Assembly: GCA_030066455.1 (NCBI GenBank)
Contig: JASJBQ010000190.1
Span: 1-8,844, forward strand
DNA length: 8,844 nt
Direction of reading: 5' to 3'
DNA from: Desulfobacterales bacterium
GTDB taxonomy: Bacteria > Desulfobacterota > Desulfobacteria > Desulfobacterales > UBA5852
Shown here: piece after piece, positions 6,689 through 8,844 of the stretch
How positions within the stretch are numbered: position 1 is the stretch's first letter
How the letters are laid out: each line of letters begins with the position of its first letter
The notes under the pieces: model-generated
Seen by the model: the letters and a program-made list of their open reading frames with translations, nothing else
Databases searched by the model: none
What the model was told of the DNA's origin: nothing
Made by a program: the position numbers and the translations under genes

Positions 6689-6957
6689 GGTTGATCCTTT
6701 CTTACCCCCAAAAAAATGTCCGGACTCCATATCACGTCGCCACGCCGCAGGCAACAGATCGCCGGGGCCCGCAGCGCCAGACAAACCGGGGCGTTTGGCC
6801 CGTCGATCCCCTGCTCACCGTCGGCCGCATCGGCTATACGGACCGATTGCATCATGCGTTCGGGGAAAGGAATGGAGGGTGTCTGCGATGATCGGCCAGG
6901 CAGGGCAACAACGGTCCGGCCAGCCCGCCCTGATGCGTGCATGCGGGATTTTGGTCC
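6689..6957. other. 269-bp spacer between the M16 peptidase gene and resB
   Basis: No gene is well supported here. On the minus strand a frame of up to 85 codons (6942-6685) ends in an ATGA overlap with the resB start, but neither its first ATG nor the internal ATG pair has a good ribosome binding site, and I recognise no domain in it. I see no clear terminator after the peptidase stop and no strong promoter for resB. Confidence 0.5.
6695..6700 (-). promoter_or_regulatory. Ribosome binding site of resB
   Basis: AAAGGA on the minus strand, 6 nt before the ATG at 6688-6686. It supports this start over the more distal in-frame ATG at 6784-6782, which would add 32 residues with no hydrophobic or family-like character. 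Confidence 0.6.
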
Positions 6958-8844
6958 TCAAGAAGATTGGTCGGCTCGCGGGTTTCCGAAATCCACCGGT
7001 CGGGCCTCGAAAACCGCCGCTTTGTCCGGATCCAGGTACTGGCGGGCCAGGGCGGCCACATCCTGCGCCCGGATGCTGGCATAATCGCTCAGAATGCTGC
7101 GACTCCAATCGATCTGCTCCGGATAGCGACTGGATCCCATCAGCACGGTCTGCAACCAGTAGCGATTTTGTCGCAGTTGCTCGCGGATACCGGTTAGCGT
7201 CGGCTCTATGGCGCGTTCAAGCTCTTCGGCGCGCAACCCTTCGTCGGCCAGCTGGCCGGCAATGGTCTTCACGTCCGCGGAAATGGGATCGACGTCCGCT
7301 GGTGCGATCGGCAGATAAGACAGAAATAGACCGAAACCTGGAAATGCTCGGCTGGGCCAGCTGAAGGCACCGGTGGAGTAGGCGGCCCCTCTTTTCTCGC
7401 GGATCTCTTCACGCAGACGGTCCGCGAAAACTTCCGCCAGCACGTTGAGGCGGCGGGTACGATGGATATCGCTGGCGTCATCGGTGGGGAAGGCCACGAC
7501 GAGAAGCGCTTTATCGATCTGGGTGTCGATGCGCACCCGTTTGTTCTGGCCACGAGGAAAGGAAGGCCCCGGTCGGACCTCCACTTTGTCCCGGCGATTT
7601 CCGGGCAGATGGCCAAGATACTGATGGGCCAGCGAGACGGCCATCTCCAGGTCGAAATCACCGACCATCGAGAACTCCAGAGGGGCCGTGGTGAAAATCG
7701 GCGCGATCCAGTTTTCGATATCGGCGATATCCAGACTCTGGACTTCCTGCAGCCGGGGTTTGCCAAACCGCGGATCGCCTCCGCTCAAAAAACGTTGCCC
7801 ATGAACTCTGAAGGCCCCGTCAATCGACTGCGCCATCTGCTGATAGTCCTGTCTAAAGCGTTCCAGAACCAAACGGTGGGCTTCCGGGCGCAAAGCCGGG
7901 TCGGTCAGATGGGCGTAAAGAAGCTGGAACAGCAGTTCCATTTCGCGGGGCGTCGATGCACCCTGGAAGAAGAACCGATCCTGGTTGAACCCGAACGACA
8001 AGGATGTCGTCTTCCCGGTCAGCGCGATCTGGAGTGATTCCCGATCAAGGGGCCCCACGCCGCCCTCATTGAGCACGTCACGGGTCAACACCGCCAGACC
8101 CGGTTTATCCAGCGGCTCGACAGCCCGCCCGCCCTCCATGGCGAGAGCGAATAGAATTTCGTTGGCGGAAAACTGCGTCGGCTTGAAATTCAGGCGGATG
8201 CCGTTGGCCAGAACGACCCGCGTGATCTCGAGATCATCGATCCGTTCACGTTGCGCGGGGGGCGCAGTCGGCGACGGCGGGGGCGTAAAGTAGGGGAAGC
8301 GGGCCGCCTTGGTAATCTCGGGGGCTTCCACGGGCTGACGGACGGCCGCCTGGTGGGCGCGCGCGATGATTGCTTCGGGAGTGGCAGCGTCCGTTCCGAG
8401 CTTGGCGTTGCCGGTCATCAGTATTTTGCGCCCCTGTGAAGGCCAGGCCTGACGCAGGCGCGTGTTGAGATCTTCGGGCCTTACGTCCGCCAGAAGCGGT
8501 GCGTAGAAATCCTTTTCCTGTTGGGGCGACTGAAAGACACGATCGGAGACAAGGGTGTGGATCAGCTGGCGGGCCAAATGTTTGCTCTCTCTGGTTGCGG
8601 CCTGATCAACGGCGCGCTCGAGTTCGGCCTCGAAATCCCGTCGGGCACGGTCGATTTCGACGGCGTCAAACCCGTAATCCAGCGCCTGGCGGAGAACGTG
8701 TTCGATCAGAAAGAGGGTTTCCTGCCAGTTCTGAGGTTGGCTATCCGCGCTGATGTATCCGTATTGGAATTCGCGTAAAAACCGGCCGATGCCCGCGGAG
8801 GCTTTTGTAAACGGGGGATCCGGCTGGCTCAACAGGCGATCGAG
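6958..8844 (-). CDS. M16-family (insulinase/PqqL-type) zinc peptidase, C-terminal 628 residues
   Basis: The frame is open through the high-coordinate edge, so the N-terminus is missing; 628 codons are visible. The fragment holds the end of the first M16 half (to about residue 200), a proline-rich linker (PPPSPTAPPA) and a complete second half. The second half begins LANGIRLNFKPTQ, has the M16 landmarks FSMVGDFDLEMA and YLGHLPGNRR (about 390-415), and near 475-495 LREEIREKRGAAYSTGAF, the region whose Arg/Tyr help bind substrate in M16 enzymes. As usual, the second half lacks HXXEH; that zinc motif would be in the missing N-terminal half, so activity cannot be judged. The layout suggests a full protein of about 900 residues, probably periplasmic as for PqqL-like proteins. 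It is 269 bp upstream of resB with no evident functional tie. Confidence 0.88.
   Translation of the reverse strand, partial: LDRLLSQPDPPFTKASAGIGRFLREFQYGYISADSQPQNWQETLFLIEHVLRQALDYGFDAVEIDRARRDFEAELERAVDQAATRESKHLARQLIHTLVSDRVFQSPQQEKDFYAPLLADVRPEDLNTRLRQAWPSQGRKILMTGNAKLGTDAATPEAIIARAHQAAVRQPVEAPEITKAARFPYFTPPPSPTAPPAQRERIDDLEITRVVLANGIRLNFKPTQFSANEILFALAMEGGRAVEPLDKPGLAVLTRDVLNEGGVGPLDRESLQIALTGKTTSLSFGFNQDRFFFQGASTPREMELLFQLLYAHLTDPALRPEAHRLVLERFRQDYQQMAQSIDGAFRVHGQRFLSGGDPRFGKPRLQEVQSLDIADIENWIAPIFTTAPLEFSMVGDFDLEMAVSLAHQYLGHLPGNRRDKVEVRPGPSFPRGQNKRVRIDTQIDKALLVVAFPTDDASDIHRTRRLNVLAEVFADRLREEIREKRGAAYSTGAFSWPSRAFPGFGLFLSYLPIAPADVDPISADVKTIAGQLADEGLRAEELERAIEPTLTGIREQLRQNRYWLQTVLMGSSRYPEQIDWSRSILSDYASIRAQDVAALARQYLDPDKAAVFEARPVDFGNPRADQSS

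Noticed and set aside
6782..6784. Upstream in-frame ATG as the resB start (508 residues)
   Set aside because: The extra 32 residues are not family-like, and the ATG at 6688 has a well-placed AAAGGA.
8830..8832. TTG as the true start of the M16 gene
   Set aside because: The frame stays open to the window edge, and the visible protein begins in the middle of the first M16 half, so the gene is truncated by the window.
1..8844. CRISPR arrays, insertion sequences, tRNA or rRNA genes, phage or defence genes
   Set aside because: I saw no regularly spaced repeats, transposase motifs, terminal inverted repeats or RNA-gene signatures; apart from the spacers described, the window is occupied by the listed genes.

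Overview
The window looks like chromosome of a deltaproteobacterial (Desulfobacterota) sulfate-reducing bacterium. The GC content appears fairly high. The lineage call rests on a recognisable qrcABCD operon, the respiratory quinone-reductase complex known from sulfate reducers with soluble periplasmic hydrogenases and formate dehydrogenases. This is inferred from gene content, not from a marker gene. Every gene I can support is on the minus strand, so transcription runs from high to low coordinates.

Layout in transcription order: (1) 8844-6958, the C-terminal two thirds of a large two-half M16 (insulinase/PqqL-type) peptidase, cut by the window edge. (2) 6957-6689, a spacer with no convincing gene. 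(3) 6688-5258 resB and 5193-4369 ccsB (the WWD protein, also called CcsA or ResC), the two membrane proteins of System II cytochrome c maturation, separated by a perfect 18-nt palindrome. (4) 4368-3919, a 450-bp gene-free stretch that probably holds the promoter and leader of the next operon. (5) 3918-3232 qrcA (membrane-anchored multiheme cytochrome c), 3176-1005 qrcB (Tat-exported molybdopterin-oxidoreductase-family protein without a visible Mo ligand), 980-162 qrcC (four-cluster ferredoxin subunit), and the first 25 codons of qrcD (NrfD-type membrane subunit) at 77-1.

How they fit together: type I cytochrome c3 collects electrons from periplasmic hydrogenases and formate dehydrogenases and passes them to the QrcA hemes. 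The electrons then travel through the QrcB/QrcC Fe-S clusters to a menaquinone site near QrcD. The reduced menaquinone pool is used by sulfate respiration (Qmo/AprAB). QrcA needs several covalent hemes, and the ResB-CcsB pair next door is the heme export and ligation machine that could supply them. The link between the M16 peptidase and the redox genes is unclear.

I did not find a wholly undescribed system. The best leads are inside the known one: QrcA has five CXXCH motifs against six hemes reported for the purified Desulfovibrio complex; QrcB has a rearranged N-terminal cysteine set and an empty Mo-ligand position; the 450-bp leader upstream of qrcA is unexplained; and c-type heme maturation genes sit beside qrc.
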